A DNA stretch of 64,000 nucleotides from Longispora fulva (GCF_015751905.1 NZ_JADOUF010000001.1:3224001-3288000), one strand, 5' to 3'; shown: positions 50,160 through 60,155, counted from the first letter of the stretch. Translations and numbers: made by a program. Notes: generated by a model from the sequence alone, not told the origin.

Positions 50160-50603
50160 ATGGCCACCTCCTTCAAGATCTGCGTGGACTGCGCGGACCC
50201 GCACCTGCTGGCGTCATTCTGGGCCGCCGCACTCGACTACGAGATCGAGGACCACGCGCCCCTCATCCGCCAACTGCTCGACGCCGGAGCGGTCGGCCCC
50301 GACGACGTGACCGAGGTCGACGGCCGGCTGGCCTTCCGCGCCGCCGCCGCGATCCGGGACCCGGCTGTGCCCGCCCCGGCGGTCGGCCAGGGTGGCCGGG
50401 TGCTCTTCCAGGTCGTCCCGGAGCCGAAGTCCGCGAAGAACCGGATGCACCTGGACCTGCACGTGCCCGATCAGGCGGCGACGGTCGCGCGTCTGGTGGA
50501 GCTGGGCGCCACCGTGACCGGGCACGGCGAGGAGGGCGGCCGCGGCTGGACGGTCATGGCCGACCCGGAAGGCAACGAGTTCTGCGTGGCGAACGCCGTC
50601 TGA
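50160..50603 (+). CDS. VOC-fold (glyoxalase-like) protein
   Basis: A 147-residue VOC protein of the Glyoxalase_6 type: FKICVDCADPHLLASFWAAALDYE at the start, NRMHLDLHVPD in the middle, and GRGWTVMADPEGNEFCV at the end. In this subgroup the metal ligands are partly lost and many members bind small molecules; function unknown. TAGCGT (50148-50153) lies 6 bases before ATG 50160 without a Shine-Dalgarno sequence, indicating a leaderless mRNA. Confidence 0.88.
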   Translation: MATSFKICVDCADPHLLASFWAAALDYEIEDHAPLIRQLLDAGAVGPDDVTEVDGRLAFRAAAAIRDPAVPAPAVGQGGRVLFQVVPEPKSAKNRMHLDLHVPDQAATVARLVELGATVTGHGEEGGRGWTVMADPEGNEFCVANAV

Positions 50604-50741
50604 CCACAGCAGAGAACCACCACCGTGACCGAGTCGGACCACACCGACGCCGACGAAGCACCGGGTCGCGGCTGTGACACGTCCCGCACCCGGCGTGGCG
50701 GCCCACGGTCAGCGGCGCGGTGATGATCTAAGCTCCGGCGA

Positions 50742-51536
50742 ATGGCAACCGCACCGCGCGACACCGCGGCCAGGCCCTGGCGCACCGCGACCAGGCTGGT
50801 CGCCGCCGGGCTGGTCGCCGCCGCACTGTTCTGGCTGTTCCTGGCCCGCCCGACCGGTCCCGGTGACGGCCAGGCGGACACCGGCACGACGACCGCCCTG
50901 GCCACGGGCACGCCGGCCGTCGGTGCCCTGTTCGTCGACTCCGGGGAACACTTCTGCACCGCGAGCGTCGTGCACAGCCCCGGCCGCAACCTGGCGATGA
51001 CGGCCGCGCACTGCGTCAGCGGCGGCGGGGACATCTCCTTCGTGCCCGGTTTCGTCGACGGCCGCCGACCGCTCGGCACGTGGCCGGTCACCCGGGTCGT
51101 GCTGGACCCGGCGTGGACGGACGGCGGCGATCCGGACGTCGACGTCGGGTTCCTGCTCCTCGGTGACCTCGACGGGCAGCGGATCGAGGACGTCGTCGGC
51201 GCGCATCAGCTCGGCCTCGACCGCGGCTTCGAGCAACGGGTCCGGATGACCGGGTACCCCGATGACCGCGACGCGCCCATCACATGCACGCACGACACCG
51301 AGCGGTACTCGGCGCACCAGCTCATGATCCGGTGCCCCGGCTTCACCGACGGCACGAGCGGCGGCCCCTGGATCACCGACGCCGACCCTGCGACGGGGCT
51401 CGGTACCGTCATCGGGGCGATCGGTGGTTTCGAGGAGGGCGGCGGGACCGCCGGCGTCTCCTACAGCACCTACTTCGACCACCGGATCGGTGACCTCTAC
51501 CAGCGGGCGATCACCCCGCCGACCGTCACCCGCTGA
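50742..51536 (+). CDS. Membrane-anchored or secreted trypsin-like serine protease
   Basis: A 264-residue S1-family protease. An N-terminal basic stretch and hydrophobic helix (about residues 17-37) form a signal anchor. The catalytic triad is visible: His in MTAAHCV, Asp in DPDVDVGFLLL, Ser in DGTSGGPW. Cysteine pairs flank the histidine and serine loops as in trypsin. It acts outside the membrane; the substrate is unknown. TAAGCT (50729-50734) is 7 bases before ATG 50742, again a leaderless pattern. Confidence 0.9.
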   Translation: MATAPRDTAARPWRTATRLVAAGLVAAALFWLFLARPTGPGDGQADTGTTTALATGTPAVGALFVDSGEHFCTASVVHSPGRNLAMTAAHCVSGGGDISFVPGFVDGRRPLGTWPVTRVVLDPAWTDGGDPDVDVGFLLLGDLDGQRIEDVVGAHQLGLDRGFEQRVRMTGYPDDRDAPITCTHDTERYSAHQLMIRCPGFTDGTSGGPWITDADPATGLGTVIGAIGGFEEGGGTAGVSYSTYFDHRIGDLYQRAITPPTVTR

Positions 51537-51765
51537 CCGGCACGCTCGGCGGCTCCGAGGCCGACCCGACAGCCGACGTCGCCACCCCATGTCCGGCCGC
51601 ACCGGACCGGAGGCGCCGATATCAGGCCGGCTATGCCGGTAGGGCGACAGGCGCTGTGCAGCGGCGGCAGGCACAGACGTGGCCGGGTTCCTCCGTTCCG
51701 CCACCTCGGCGCTGTGGCCGTTCCAGGATGGGTAGGGACCATTGGGGCAACGGGGGCGGTCGCTC

Positions 51766-54700
51766 ATGGACACGAACACGCACGGGGGCACAACCAAGGA
51801 CTGGATGCGTCGCATCGCGTGGATGGCCCTGGTCGGCGCGGCCGTCCTGCTGATGGCCGAGATCGACTCGCTCCTGAGATCGCTTGAGGCCGCCAACGAG
51901 AACAGCTACGGATTCGGCGCGCTGAGCGGTCTCCGGGGCGACGACAAGCCGACCGTGGCGGCGCTCGACCACTGGGCCCGGGCCGCAGGTGACGTCAACC
52001 CGTTCTTCTGGATCGTCGTCCACACAGTGGCGGACTCGGTCTTCGCACTGGGGTACGCCTGGGTCATGGTGGAGGTGCTGAAGTCGCTGGGCTTCGTCTG
52101 GCGGTGGCGGCGCCCACGCACGTGGCGGTGGTGGTGGTCCGTTCTGCTGATCGCCGCCCCGGACCTGATCGAAAACGCCCTGACCGCCGCGGTGGCGCTG
52201 CCACAGGCGATCACCCCGCACACGTCGTTCGAGCCACGCTTCCTGGCCAGTACGTTCCGCGTGACCATGTGGTTGCACGTGGTCGGGTTGGTCAAGTACG
52301 CCATGATCGCCGTGGTGCTCGGCATGATCGCGTGGTTGTGGCTCCAGCGGACCCTACCCGTGGTCGCCCAGGCGACCGCGACGGCTGCTACGGCCATCGC
52401 GCCGGCCGGCACGACCACGCAGGCCCAACAGTCCGACGCTGAGGAACCACCCAGAATTCGGTTCCTGTGGACCTTCCGGGTACAGGTCGGCGTACTCGCG
52501 CTGCTGACATTCGTCATCGCGGTACCGAACAAGGACCGGATCGGGGCGCTCCAGCAGATCCCGGATGTGCTTCGTTCCTACGCCGACCGGCTGGACTGGT
52601 GGTGGTTCGCATGGTCGTCGCTGGCCCTGCTCGCCCTGTGCGTGGCTGTGTTCGTCACCGCGCACTGGCTACGGTTCGCACCACCGACGTCGGAGGCGGG
52701 ATCGGAGCGGCTGTACCGGGTGCTCCTCGTTCTCGGCGTCGCCTGGTTCGTCCTCGGTGTAGCGAGCTACTTTCTGCGGGGCGCTCTGCGAGGCGTCGGT
52801 TTGATGGGCCGTGGGACGTGGGTGGGCGGTGTGGATGTGGCCCTGCCACCGGTGGTGGCCGGCACCATCCTGATCGTGGTCTGGTTCATACATAAGCGCT
52901 TCTCGGGCTCGCCGCCCGCGCCGTCCCGCCCGTGGACGGCGACGCACGGCCGGGTGGTGCACGTGCTGACAGTGGCCCCGCTCCTGATCGGGGGCCTCGG
53001 CATCGTGCGAGCTTTCGCCGGACCCATCCTGGTGGCACCTCGCGAGTCCCTGTTCTGGGCGTGGTTCGGGATCGGGCTGGGGGCTGCCGTGCTCGGCGCG
53101 CCCATCGCCTTCTGTGTGCTCGCGAAGGTGTTCCGGCGCGAGGTCGACGCCGTCGTCCCCAGGCCGATCGCCATGCCCCGCTGGGCGACCTGGGGCACGG
53201 TGCTCGTCGCGGCCGTTGTGGTCGTGGCCCTGGGGGCTTTCCCCCTGCGGTTCGCGCCCGCGCTCGGAGCCAACGGCGTCCTCGCCGCAGCGCTCTGCGT
53301 GGCCTGCGTGTCGGCCGGTGGCCTCGTGGGGATCTGTCAGCGGTCAGCGTCGTTCGTGGCGCCCAACGGTGCGGGGCGCAGTCTGCCCGTCCTGCTCCTG
53401 GTGGCCGCTATCCTGGTCGGTGTCGGTCGGGCGGACCCCGTGGGCACCTATCACAACGCCCGCCTCACGGACGTGGCCAGTCCGGCCGCCGACTCCACCG
53501 AGCCGATGTCCGCCGCCTTCAACCGGTGGCTCGATGCCGCGAAGGTGTGCGCCGAGCGGGCCGCACCGACAGAGACCAACCAGCCCGCGACACCGGCGAA
53601 CGGCCGGAGGGTGCTGCCCCTGGTCATCGTCGCGGCTGCTGGCGGCGGCATCCGGGCCGCTTACTGGACCGAAGCGGCCCTGTCCAGCATCACAGACGAG
53701 AAGCAGACGCCGGCCCGCAGCGCATGCCGCCGCCAGTCGATCTTCGCGGTGAGCACCGTGTCCGGTGCCAGCCTCGGGGCCGCAGCCTGGAGCCTGGGAC
53801 CGACGCCCACCAATGTGCGGCGCTCCGCCGAACTGGGCGACCAGGACGCGCTCGCCGTAGTCGGCGCCACCTGGCTGCTGCGCGATCTCCCCCGCGCGGT
53901 GACCGGGTTCAACCCGCGAATCCCGGACCGGGCCGCCGAGATGGAGAAGAGCTGGGAACACACGCTCCCAGCGCTGAAGGAACACTTCCCCGCCAAGGCC
54001 GACACGTGGCAGCCAGCGCTCGTGTTCAACGGCACGGACATGCAGACCGGTTGCCGGGTGGCGATCAGCCGACTGCGCGCGGAGCGTCCACCCGCGGATC
54101 ATCCGACCCCCTGCGACGACCCTGGTGTCGGCGGCGCCGACATGGCGGGGACCTATCACGTCTCCGACTTCCTCCGCCCCGACACCTGCAACCGGGACAA
54201 TCCCGAAAGAAAGCCCAGCGAGGACTCCCGTCCCCTGCGCACCAGTACCGCGGCTCTGTTGTCAGCCCGCTTCCCGTTCGTGACGCCCACCGGAATGCTG
54301 TACGACTGTGCACCGGGCACACCTCGCCGGATCCAGATCGGCGACGGTGGCTATGTCGACAACAGCGCGATCCTGACGGCTCTCGACATCTGGCGCGTCC
54401 TGGAACCTCTTGTTGAGAAGCGCAACATCGACTCCACCGAATACCTGATCGCACCCGTGTTCGCCGTGCTGGGCAACGGATACCGCACCAAGGCCACAGC
54501 CAACGTGCCCGGCCGACAACGAGAATTGGTGGCGCCACTCGCCGGCCTGCTCATTCCCAGGGCGGCATTGTCGGGAGCCCGGTTGGAGGCCGAGGCCCGG
54601 GTCGCGTTCTCCGGAACCGTGCCCGGCGCGAGCGTCACCGATCCAGGTATCCCCTCGACCCGGTTGTTCGTGCTCGCCCCCGGCTCCAAGCCCGAGGTCA

Positions 54701-54837
54701 GCGCACCCCTCGGCTGGGCCCTGTCGGCGGCTTCCCGGTCAAGCCTCAACTACCAACTGACCCAGGCGGACATGGAACTCGGCCCGTTCACGGAGTTGCT
54801 CAACGGCACGGTCACCGTGCCGACCAGCGCGCGGTGA
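51766..54837 (+). CDS. Multi-spanning membrane protein with patatin-like phospholipase domain
   Basis: A 1023-residue protein. The first about 560 residues contain some ten hydrophobic helices in two groups separated by a soluble loop (TTTQAQQSDAEEPP). The C-terminal half is patatin-like: oxyanion loop GGGIR near 627, nucleophile Ser669 in SGASLG, and catalytic Asp in DGGY near 860. The Ser-Asp dyad is intact, so lipid acyl hydrolase activity is likely, on which face of the membrane cannot be said. ATG 51766 has GGGGG upstream. Many patatins are effectors or lipid-remodelling enzymes; this one stands alone without a recognisable defence partner. Confidence 0.85.
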   Translation: MDTNTHGGTTKDWMRRIAWMALVGAAVLLMAEIDSLLRSLEAANENSYGFGALSGLRGDDKPTVAALDHWARAAGDVNPFFWIVVHTVADSVFALGYAWVMVEVLKSLGFVWRWRRPRTWRWWWSVLLIAAPDLIENALTAAVALPQAITPHTSFEPRFLASTFRVTMWLHVVGLVKYAMIAVVLGMIAWLWLQRTLPVVAQATATAATAIAPAGTTTQAQQSDAEEPPRIRFLWTFRVQVGVLALLTFVIAVPNKDRIGALQQIPDVLRSYADRLDWWWFAWSSLALLALCVAVFVTAHWLRFAPPTSEAGSERLYRVLLVLGVAWFVLGVASYFLRGALRGVGLMGRGTWVGGVDVALPPVVAGTILIVVWFIHKRFSGSPPAPSRPWTATHGRVVHVLTVAPLLIGGLGIVRAFAGPILVAPRESLFWAWFGIGLGAAVLGAPIAFCVLAKVFRREVDAVVPRPIAMPRWATWGTVLVAAVVVVALGAFPLRFAPALGANGVLAAALCVACVSAGGLVGICQRSASFVAPNGAGRSLPVLLLVAAILVGVGRADPVGTYHNARLTDVASPAADSTEPMSAAFNRWLDAAKVCAERAAPTETNQPATPANGRRVLPLVIVAAAGGGIRAAYWTEAALSSITDEKQTPARSACRRQSIFAVSTVSGASLGAAAWSLGPTPTNVRRSAELGDQDALAVVGATWLLRDLPRAVTGFNPRIPDRAAEMEKSWEHTLPALKEHFPAKADTWQPALVFNGTDMQTGCRVAISRLRAERPPADHPTPCDDPGVGGADMAGTYHVSDFLRPDTCNRDNPERKPSEDSRPLRTSTAALLSARFPFVTPTGMLYDCAPGTPRRIQIGDGGYVDNSAILTALDIWRVLEPLVEKRNIDSTEYLIAPVFAVLGNGYRTKATANVPGRQRELVAPLAGLLIPRAALSGARLEAEARVAFSGTVPGASVTDPGIPSTRLFVLAPGSKPEVSAPLGWALSAASRSSLNYQLTQADMELGPFTELLNGTVTVPTSAR

Positions 54838-54978
54838 CCCGGTCGCTCGCCGGCGACGGAAAGTTCCCACGACCTGCGTGGGTCACGTCACAGGGCGGTC
54901 GGGAACCCCCGCTGGACGCGGGTCGACTGTTACGGAAACCGCCATCCCGGCGGCCCCTCACCCTGCCGGAGTCGCCCC

Positions 54979-56415
54979 GTGTCCAGCGTCCTGTCCCCCA
55001 CCGCTCCACCCGGTGCGGCCCCCGAACCCACCCGACCCATCTGGTCGCTGACCCCGCTGCTGCGACGGCTGCACTTCTACGCCGGCCTCCTGGTCGCCCC
55101 GTTCCTGATCGTGGCGGCGGTGTCCGGGCTCGCGTACTCCGTGGCCCCGCAGATCGACGACATCCTCTACAGCGACGTCCTGTACTCCCGGACGGACACG
55201 GGCCCGCAGCGCACCCTGGCCGAGCAGGTCACGGCGGCGCGGACGGCCGTACCGGACGGGACGCTCACCGGCGTCCTGCCCGCCGACGGCGACAAGGCCA
55301 CCCGGGTCGTGTTCGCCCGCCCCGGGCTGGGCGCCGACTACCGCAGGACCGTCTACGTCGACCCGCACACCGCCGACGTCCAGGGCCAGCTGACCACCTG
55401 GTTCGGGTCCACCCCGGCGGTGACCTGGCTCGACGGCCTGCACCGCCACCTGCAGCTCGGCGAACCCGGACGCCTGTACTCAGAACTCGCCGCCAGCTGG
55501 CTGTGGCTGATCGCCCTCGGCGGCCTGATCCTGTGGTGGGGCCGGCTGCGGGGCCGCCGTCGACTCCGTGCCCTCCTGACTCCGGAGAAGGGCATCCGAG
55601 GGGTACGCCGCACCCGCTCGTGGCACGCGGCGATCGGCGTGTGGACCCTGCTCGGCGCGCTCCTCCTCTCCGCGACCGGCCTGACCTGGTCCACGTACGC
55701 CGGCGACAACTTCAACACGGCACTCACAGCGCTGCGTGCCAAGGCCGTACCCCTCGACACGACCCTCCCCGGCAGCACCGGCGCCCCCGGCATGGGCGGC
55801 GGCCACGAAGGCCACGGCGTTTCGGCCGCGGGAGCCGACCGCGCCCCGACCGACCCGGCGACCTTCGACCGGGTACTCCTCGCCGCCCGCACCGCCGGCC
55901 TCACCGGCCCCCTGGAGATCGGCGTCGCCGAGGAACCCGGCAGCGCCTGGACCGCCGCCCAGGTCGACAACGTCTGGCCCGTGCGCCGCGACCAGATCGC
56001 CGCCGACCCGACCACCGGGGCGGTCACCGCCCGGGCGTCCTTCGCCGACCGGCCGTTTCTGGCGCGGCTGACGACCCTGGGCGTCCAGGCGCACATGGGC
56101 GTCCTGTTCGGCCCCGCCAACCAGATCTTCCTGGCGCTGACCGCCCTGGGCATCCTCACGATGATCGTGCTCGGCTACCGGATGTGGTGGCAACGCCGCC
56201 CCACCCGCGCCGACCGCCGGTCCCGGCTCGGCGCGCCGCCCGTCCGCGGCGGCTGGCGCGGGCTGCCGCTGTGGGCGCTGATTCCCGGACCGCTGGTCGT
56301 CGTCGCGGTCGGCTGGGCCATTCCGCTGCTCGGACTCAGCCTCGCCGCGTTCCTCGTGCTCGACCTGGTGATCGGCACGGCACGCCGGTCCCGGCGACCG
56401 GCGTCGGCCACCTGA
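54979..56415 (+). CDS. PepSY-associated TM protein
   Basis: A 478-residue membrane protein with four main helices and two PepSY regions. LLRRLHFYAGLLVAPFLIVAAVSGLAY opens the PepSY_TM pattern; DGLHRHLQLGEPGRLYSELAASWLWLIALGGLILWWGR and RSWHAAIGVWTLLGALLLSATGLTW follow. The repeated histidines in the helices (LHFYAG, WHAAIG) suggest haem or metal binding, as proposed for PiuB-like members linked to iron reduction. A Gly/His segment (GMGGGHEGHG) could bind metal. GTG 54979 has CGGAG 6 bases upstream. Confidence 0.88.
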   Translation: MSSVLSPTAPPGAAPEPTRPIWSLTPLLRRLHFYAGLLVAPFLIVAAVSGLAYSVAPQIDDILYSDVLYSRTDTGPQRTLAEQVTAARTAVPDGTLTGVLPADGDKATRVVFARPGLGADYRRTVYVDPHTADVQGQLTTWFGSTPAVTWLDGLHRHLQLGEPGRLYSELAASWLWLIALGGLILWWGRLRGRRRLRALLTPEKGIRGVRRTRSWHAAIGVWTLLGALLLSATGLTWSTYAGDNFNTALTALRAKAVPLDTTLPGSTGAPGMGGGHEGHGVSAAGADRAPTDPATFDRVLLAARTAGLTGPLEIGVAEEPGSAWTAAQVDNVWPVRRDQIAADPTTGAVTARASFADRPFLARLTTLGVQAHMGVLFGPANQIFLALTALGILTMIVLGYRMWWQRRPTRADRRSRLGAPPVRGGWRGLPLWALIPGPLVVVAVGWAIPLLGLSLAAFLVLDLVIGTARRSRRPASAT

Positions 56416-56556
56416 GTTCCGCGGCACCCATGAGGCCAGCCGGGCGAGATCAGGTGCCGGCCCCGGCAGGGCCCGTCGCCATTCTGACAAGGTGTGGACG
56501 CTGCGGGTGGCGGGCGGGGAACGTGTGAGGCACACCCTCCTCGGGAGGCATCACCG

Positions 56557-57204
56557 GTGAACGCTCAGGTAGGACCGCCCCCCGCCCCGCCACCCCGCCG
56601 CGTCCTCCTGGCGTACCTGTCGAATCCCGAGCATCTCAACGCGCTGTTCTCGTTCCTGGCGCTGGTGGTGTCCATCGCGGCGCTGATCGTCACCACCCTC
56701 ACGCTGAGCGATCAGCGCAAGGTCAACGCCCTGCAGATCGAACTGAACACCTTCGAACGACAAAGACAGCTCCGGGTGTACGCCTCGCGGGTGTCGATGT
56801 GGGTCCAGGTCGGCGAGGACGCCAGCAGTGTGAAGCCGCGTGGACTGGACATCCAGGTGTCCAACCGCTCCCCGGTCCCGGTCCGGTCCGCGACCCCGTT
56901 CGTGCCGTCGGTCGACGCCGCGGGGGTGCACGGCACGCTGGGCGTCGACGTCGGTGACATCCCGCCGTGCACGGAGATCACCTACCGGGTGTACGCCCGG
57001 CCCCCGCAGTCGATCCGGCGCGAGGAGCAGAGTGCCGCGTTCGGCGTGTACGTGGTGTTCGCCGAAACCGTCAACGTCTGGAAGCTCACCAGCCACGGGC
57101 TGGAACCCGCCACGGCGTCCCAGTACCGGCCCGACCAGACCGGGACGCTCGGCGTCATCCGGCTCAGCTCCACCCCCCTGGCAGACTGCGGCGAAGGAGC
57201 ATGA
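56557..57204 (+). CDS. Single-pass membrane protein, unknown function
   Basis: A 215-residue protein with a proline-rich N-terminus, one membrane helix (about residues 30-52, FSFLALVVSIAALIVTTLTL) and a short heptad-like stretch (ALQIELNTFERQRQL) leading to a beta domain (LDIQVSNRSPVPV, GVYVVFAETVNVWKL). No family assigned. GTG 56557 has GGGAGG 8 bases upstream. It runs directly into the lipoprotein gene, so the two probably work in the envelope together. Confidence 0.65.
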   Translation: MNAQVGPPPAPPPRRVLLAYLSNPEHLNALFSFLALVVSIAALIVTTLTLSDQRKVNALQIELNTFERQRQLRVYASRVSMWVQVGEDASSVKPRGLDIQVSNRSPVPVRSATPFVPSVDAAGVHGTLGVDVGDIPPCTEITYRVYARPPQSIRREEQSAAFGVYVVFAETVNVWKLTSHGLEPATASQYRPDQTGTLGVIRLSSTPLADCGEGA

Positions 57205-57206
57205 CC

Positions 57207-58109
57207 ATGAGCATCCGCGACCGGGCCACCCGCGCGACGACCCTGATCCTGATCTTCGCCTCAGCGCTGGCCGGATGCACCTCGACGCCGCAGCCGGCAC
57301 CCTCCTCCCCCGTCGCGCTCGGACCGTCGGCATCCGCGGCCCCCGGGTGCCCCGCGCCGCCCAGGAGCACCGCAACGCAGACCTCGAGCACGTTGAAGAC
57401 CACCGTCGGCCGGCTGACCGACGGACACGGCTTCAACTACGCGTTCTCCGACGCCACCCTGGCGAAGCATCCGGAGCTGCTCGCCACCGGGGCGGCGCCG
57501 CGATGGTCGGCCGCGACGACGTGGGAGGAGGGCCTGTTCCTCCTGGGCGGCGCGCTCATCCCGGTGACCGTAGCCAACCCGGGCCCCGAACCGGTCACCG
57601 TGTCCAACGTGCGGCTGGTGAACATCGTCGAGGAGTGCATGCCGCTGGCCCTGGCGTACAAGATGGGTAACGAGGGCGGCGGCATCGGGGAACAGGTCGA
57701 CCTGCGGTTCAACATCGACGCCGACGTGCCCGTCGCCTACGCGTACGACCCCCGCGTCGACCCTGCGCAGATCCCGCCGACCGTGCCGTACTTCCCGACC
57801 AGGGTCATCACCATCGCGCCGGGCGACAGCCAGCAGATCAGCGTCACGGTCGGCAGCCTGCGCCGGGCGCACGCCTTCGACCTCGCCCTCGACACGAATA
57901 CTGGCGTGCAACTGGTACGCAACGGGACGTCGCCGTTCCGGTTCGCGCCCTCGCTGTGCCCGAACGCGTCCCAGCGCTCCCAGATGGCCCCCGCCGATCT
58001 CGCCTGGATGCGGGGACAGCTGTTCAAGAACGTGCGGGTCCGGGTCGCCATCGCCACCATGGCGGCGGCCGAACCAGCGAAATACTCAGGACCGTGCGAC
58101 GCACTGTGA
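57207..58109 (+). CDS. Lipoprotein, unknown function
   Basis: A 300-residue protein with a signal peptide and lipobox SALAGC, so it is anchored outside the membrane after cleavage. The mature region has an Ig-like stretch (GALIPVTVANPGPEPVTVSNVRLV) and cysteines ECMPL, LCPNA, GPCDAL. ATG 57207 is preferred over ATG 57201 because GAAGGAG ends 7 bases before it. It follows the single-pass membrane protein with almost no gap. Family unknown. Confidence 0.75.
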   Translation: MSIRDRATRATTLILIFASALAGCTSTPQPAPSSPVALGPSASAAPGCPAPPRSTATQTSSTLKTTVGRLTDGHGFNYAFSDATLAKHPELLATGAAPRWSAATTWEEGLFLLGGALIPVTVANPGPEPVTVSNVRLVNIVEECMPLALAYKMGNEGGGIGEQVDLRFNIDADVPVAYAYDPRVDPAQIPPTVPYFPTRVITIAPGDSQQISVTVGSLRRAHAFDLALDTNTGVQLVRNGTSPFRFAPSLCPNASQRSQMAPADLAWMRGQLFKNVRVRVAIATMAAAEPAKYSGPCDAL

Positions 58110-58255
58110 GCAGCCTTCGACGACACTGTCGCGCGCGTTGACCGACGCGGGCGATCCGCCTCCGCGCCCACTGCCCGTCGAGGCCGTCGCGATCCCGCGT
58201 GGCCCGACGTGTCTGTCGTGTCCGGCGCAACGCGGTCATCGATAGGGTTTCCCGC

Positions 58256-58768
58256 ATGCATGGGCGGCTGCTCGCGGAGATCGCGCACGACGACGATCTG
58301 ATCCTGTCCGGACGGACCGTCGGACGGTCCTCGGTGCGCGGGATCGTCCGGCGCCACGGCCGGTTGCTGATGGTGCGCTCCCGCGACGGGGACTACAAGT
58401 TCCCCGGCGGCGGGGTCGAGGCTGGCGAGTCGGTTCCGGACGCGCTGTGTCGGGAGTTGGCCGAGGAGTGCGGGGCGCGCGTGCTGGGCGTCGGCGAACC
58501 TTTCGGACGGGTACTGGAGCACGCGGCGGCCCGGGAGGCCGACTACGACGTGTTCACCAACACGTCCTGGTATCTGCACTGTGAGATCGCGGCGGACTTC
58601 GGGGAGCAGCGGCTCGAGGACGACGAGCGGGAGCTCGGGCTGGTACCGGTCTGGGTGGACATCGCAGAGGCGATCGCGGTGAACTCGGCACTGTTGGCGG
58701 GTGGGGCCGGTCCGCGCTGGCTCCGTCGTGAGACGACCGTTCTCCGCCTGGTCAACGGGTCCGCCTGA
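58256..58768 (+). CDS. Nudix hydrolase
   Basis: A 170-residue Nudix protein. The Nudix box is GGGVEAGESVPDALCRELAEECG (about residues 50-72), which keeps the REL-EE-G core that binds Mg and the pyrophosphate. These enzymes hydrolyse nucleoside diphosphate derivatives. Substrate unknown. TAGGGT (58243-58248) sits 7 bases before ATG 58256 without a Shine-Dalgarno sequence, a leaderless arrangement. Confidence 0.9.
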   Translation: MHGRLLAEIAHDDDLILSGRTVGRSSVRGIVRRHGRLLMVRSRDGDYKFPGGGVEAGESVPDALCRELAEECGARVLGVGEPFGRVLEHAAAREADYDVFTNTSWYLHCEIAADFGEQRLEDDERELGLVPVWVDIAEAIAVNSALLAGGAGPRWLRRETTVLRLVNGSA

Positions 58769-58825
58769 TCCGGGTGGCGTCCCCCGGACATCCGCCCTGG
58801 CCGGGGTCTCCGCGCTACCGGCGGG

Positions 58826-59482
58826 CTAGCCGCTCGCCGCGTTGTGCCGTGCGACCAGGCTCGGGAGTTCGTCCAGCGTGTCGATCCGGAACAGGCACCG
58901 CTCGGACACGGCCGGGATGTCGAGGATGTGACCCCACGGGCCGCGCCGGATCAGGCACGCCTTCATGCCGGCGTCCATGGCCGGGCGTGCGTCGTTGTCG
59001 GGCCGGTCGCCGACGTACAGGATCGAGGACGCGTCGCCGCCGCCTTCGCGGATGACCCGTTCGAAGAAGGCCGGTGACGGCTTCTGCGCGCCCCAACCGT
59101 GCGACGTGCCGATCACATCCACGGCGAGGTCCAGAGCGCGGAGGGTCGACTCGGCGTGGGCCGGCTGGTTGCCGGCCAGGCCCACGAACAGGCCCTGATC
59201 CTTCAAAGCCGCCAGGCACCCCCGCGCGTCGGGGTAGAGATCCGTCTCGCCGAACGACTCCGGTTCACCGGCGGCCGCTCGGCGGTCGAGTTCCGTCGCG
59301 AGATCGAAGCCGGGCCGGAAGGCCCGGAACGTCTCCTGCCAGTCCAGGCCCCGGGCGATCACGGCGCCGTGGACCGCCGACAGCGTGTGCCGTGGGACGC
59401 CGAACCAGTCCGCCCAGGTCGCGAACTCGCGGGACTCGTCGAGGATCGTGCCGCCGACGTCGAAGAAGATCGCGTCAATCAC
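58826..59482 (-). CDS. HAD-superfamily hydrolase
   Basis: A 218-residue HAD protein. The nucleophile Asp8 is in FFDVGGT; the second aspartate of the usual DxD pair is glycine, as in some HDHD3-like members, which may lower phosphatase activity. Later motifs: VGLAGNQPAH (motif II), KPSPAFFERV with the lysine (motif III) and YVGDRPDND (motif IV). GTG 59482 was chosen as it lies just before the first strand; it overlaps the end of the DUF402 gene by 8 bases, so the two form one unit. Confidence 0.88.
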   Translation of the reverse strand: MIDAIFFDVGGTILDESREFATWADWFGVPRHTLSAVHGAVIARGLDWQETFRAFRPGFDLATELDRRAAAGEPESFGETDLYPDARGCLAALKDQGLFVGLAGNQPAHAESTLRALDLAVDVIGTSHGWGAQKPSPAFFERVIREGGGDASSILYVGDRPDNDARPAMDAGMKACLIRRGPWGHILDIPAVSERCLFRIDTLDELPSLVARHNAASG

Positions 59483-60155
59483 TGACGTCCTCCGTGCGGA
59501 AGTAGTCGGCGTCCCAGCAGGTCGCCTCCGCCGGCAGGTCCCACCAGTGCGGCACCAGGGTCGGCCGCCACGCGGGGTCCGGTTGGAAGTCGAGCAGGCG
59601 GCCGTCGAAGGGCGCGGCCCCCGCCCGGGCCAGGGCCAGCAGCCGTTCGCCCTCGGCCCGGACGGCGGTGCCCTCGGCCTCGTCCCAGAACGCCGGCTCG
59701 CCGGTGTACTCGTCGAACTGGGCCTCGTCCTTCCACATCCAGGTGCCGTCCCGGTGGAACAGCAGGTCGAGTTCCTGGTCGCAGACGTCGACCCCGCCGG
59801 CCCACCGGACGGCGGGGCGCTCCAGGTTGACGTACCAGGAGGCGAACTCTCCATCCGGTCGCCAACTCCACCAGATCGAGTGGGCCGCGCCGGGCGGCAT
59901 CAGCATCAGGGTCCGGAAGGGCTGCCAGGTGTGCGGGGCGAACAGTGTGGTCATCCGCAGCGCGGTCAGCAGCGACAGCTGCCGGGTCGGCTGGCCTGCC
60001 GCGTCGACCCGGCGCAGGGTCTGTGAGCCAGCGTCGACCCACAGCGCCAGGCCGTGCTCGTCGTCGCTGACCACGCGCCCGGACAGCACCGAACTGATCC
60101 GGCCGTCCGGCAACCGGTGCCGGCGGATGATCGTCTGTCCCCGTGGGAAAGTCAT
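59475..60155 (-). CDS. DUF402 domain protein
   Basis: A 226-residue protein of the DUF402 family, a fold known from the FomD/Ntdp-type nucleoside di- and triphosphate hydrolases. The core pattern DGEFASWYVNLERPAVRW, DVCDQELDLLFHRDGTWMWKDE with the D/E metal ligands is present, as is the typical start RGQTIIRRHRLPDGRI. It probably acts on a phosphoanhydride, but the substrate is unknown. ATG 60155. Upstream partner of the HAD gene. Confidence 0.85.
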   Translation of the reverse strand: MTFPRGQTIIRRHRLPDGRISSVLSGRVVSDDEHGLALWVDAGSQTLRRVDAAGQPTRQLSLLTALRMTTLFAPHTWQPFRTLMLMPPGAAHSIWWSWRPDGEFASWYVNLERPAVRWAGGVDVCDQELDLLFHRDGTWMWKDEAQFDEYTGEPAFWDEAEGTAVRAEGERLLALARAGAAPFDGRLLDFQPDPAWRPTLVPHWWDLPAEATCWDADYFRTEDVSD

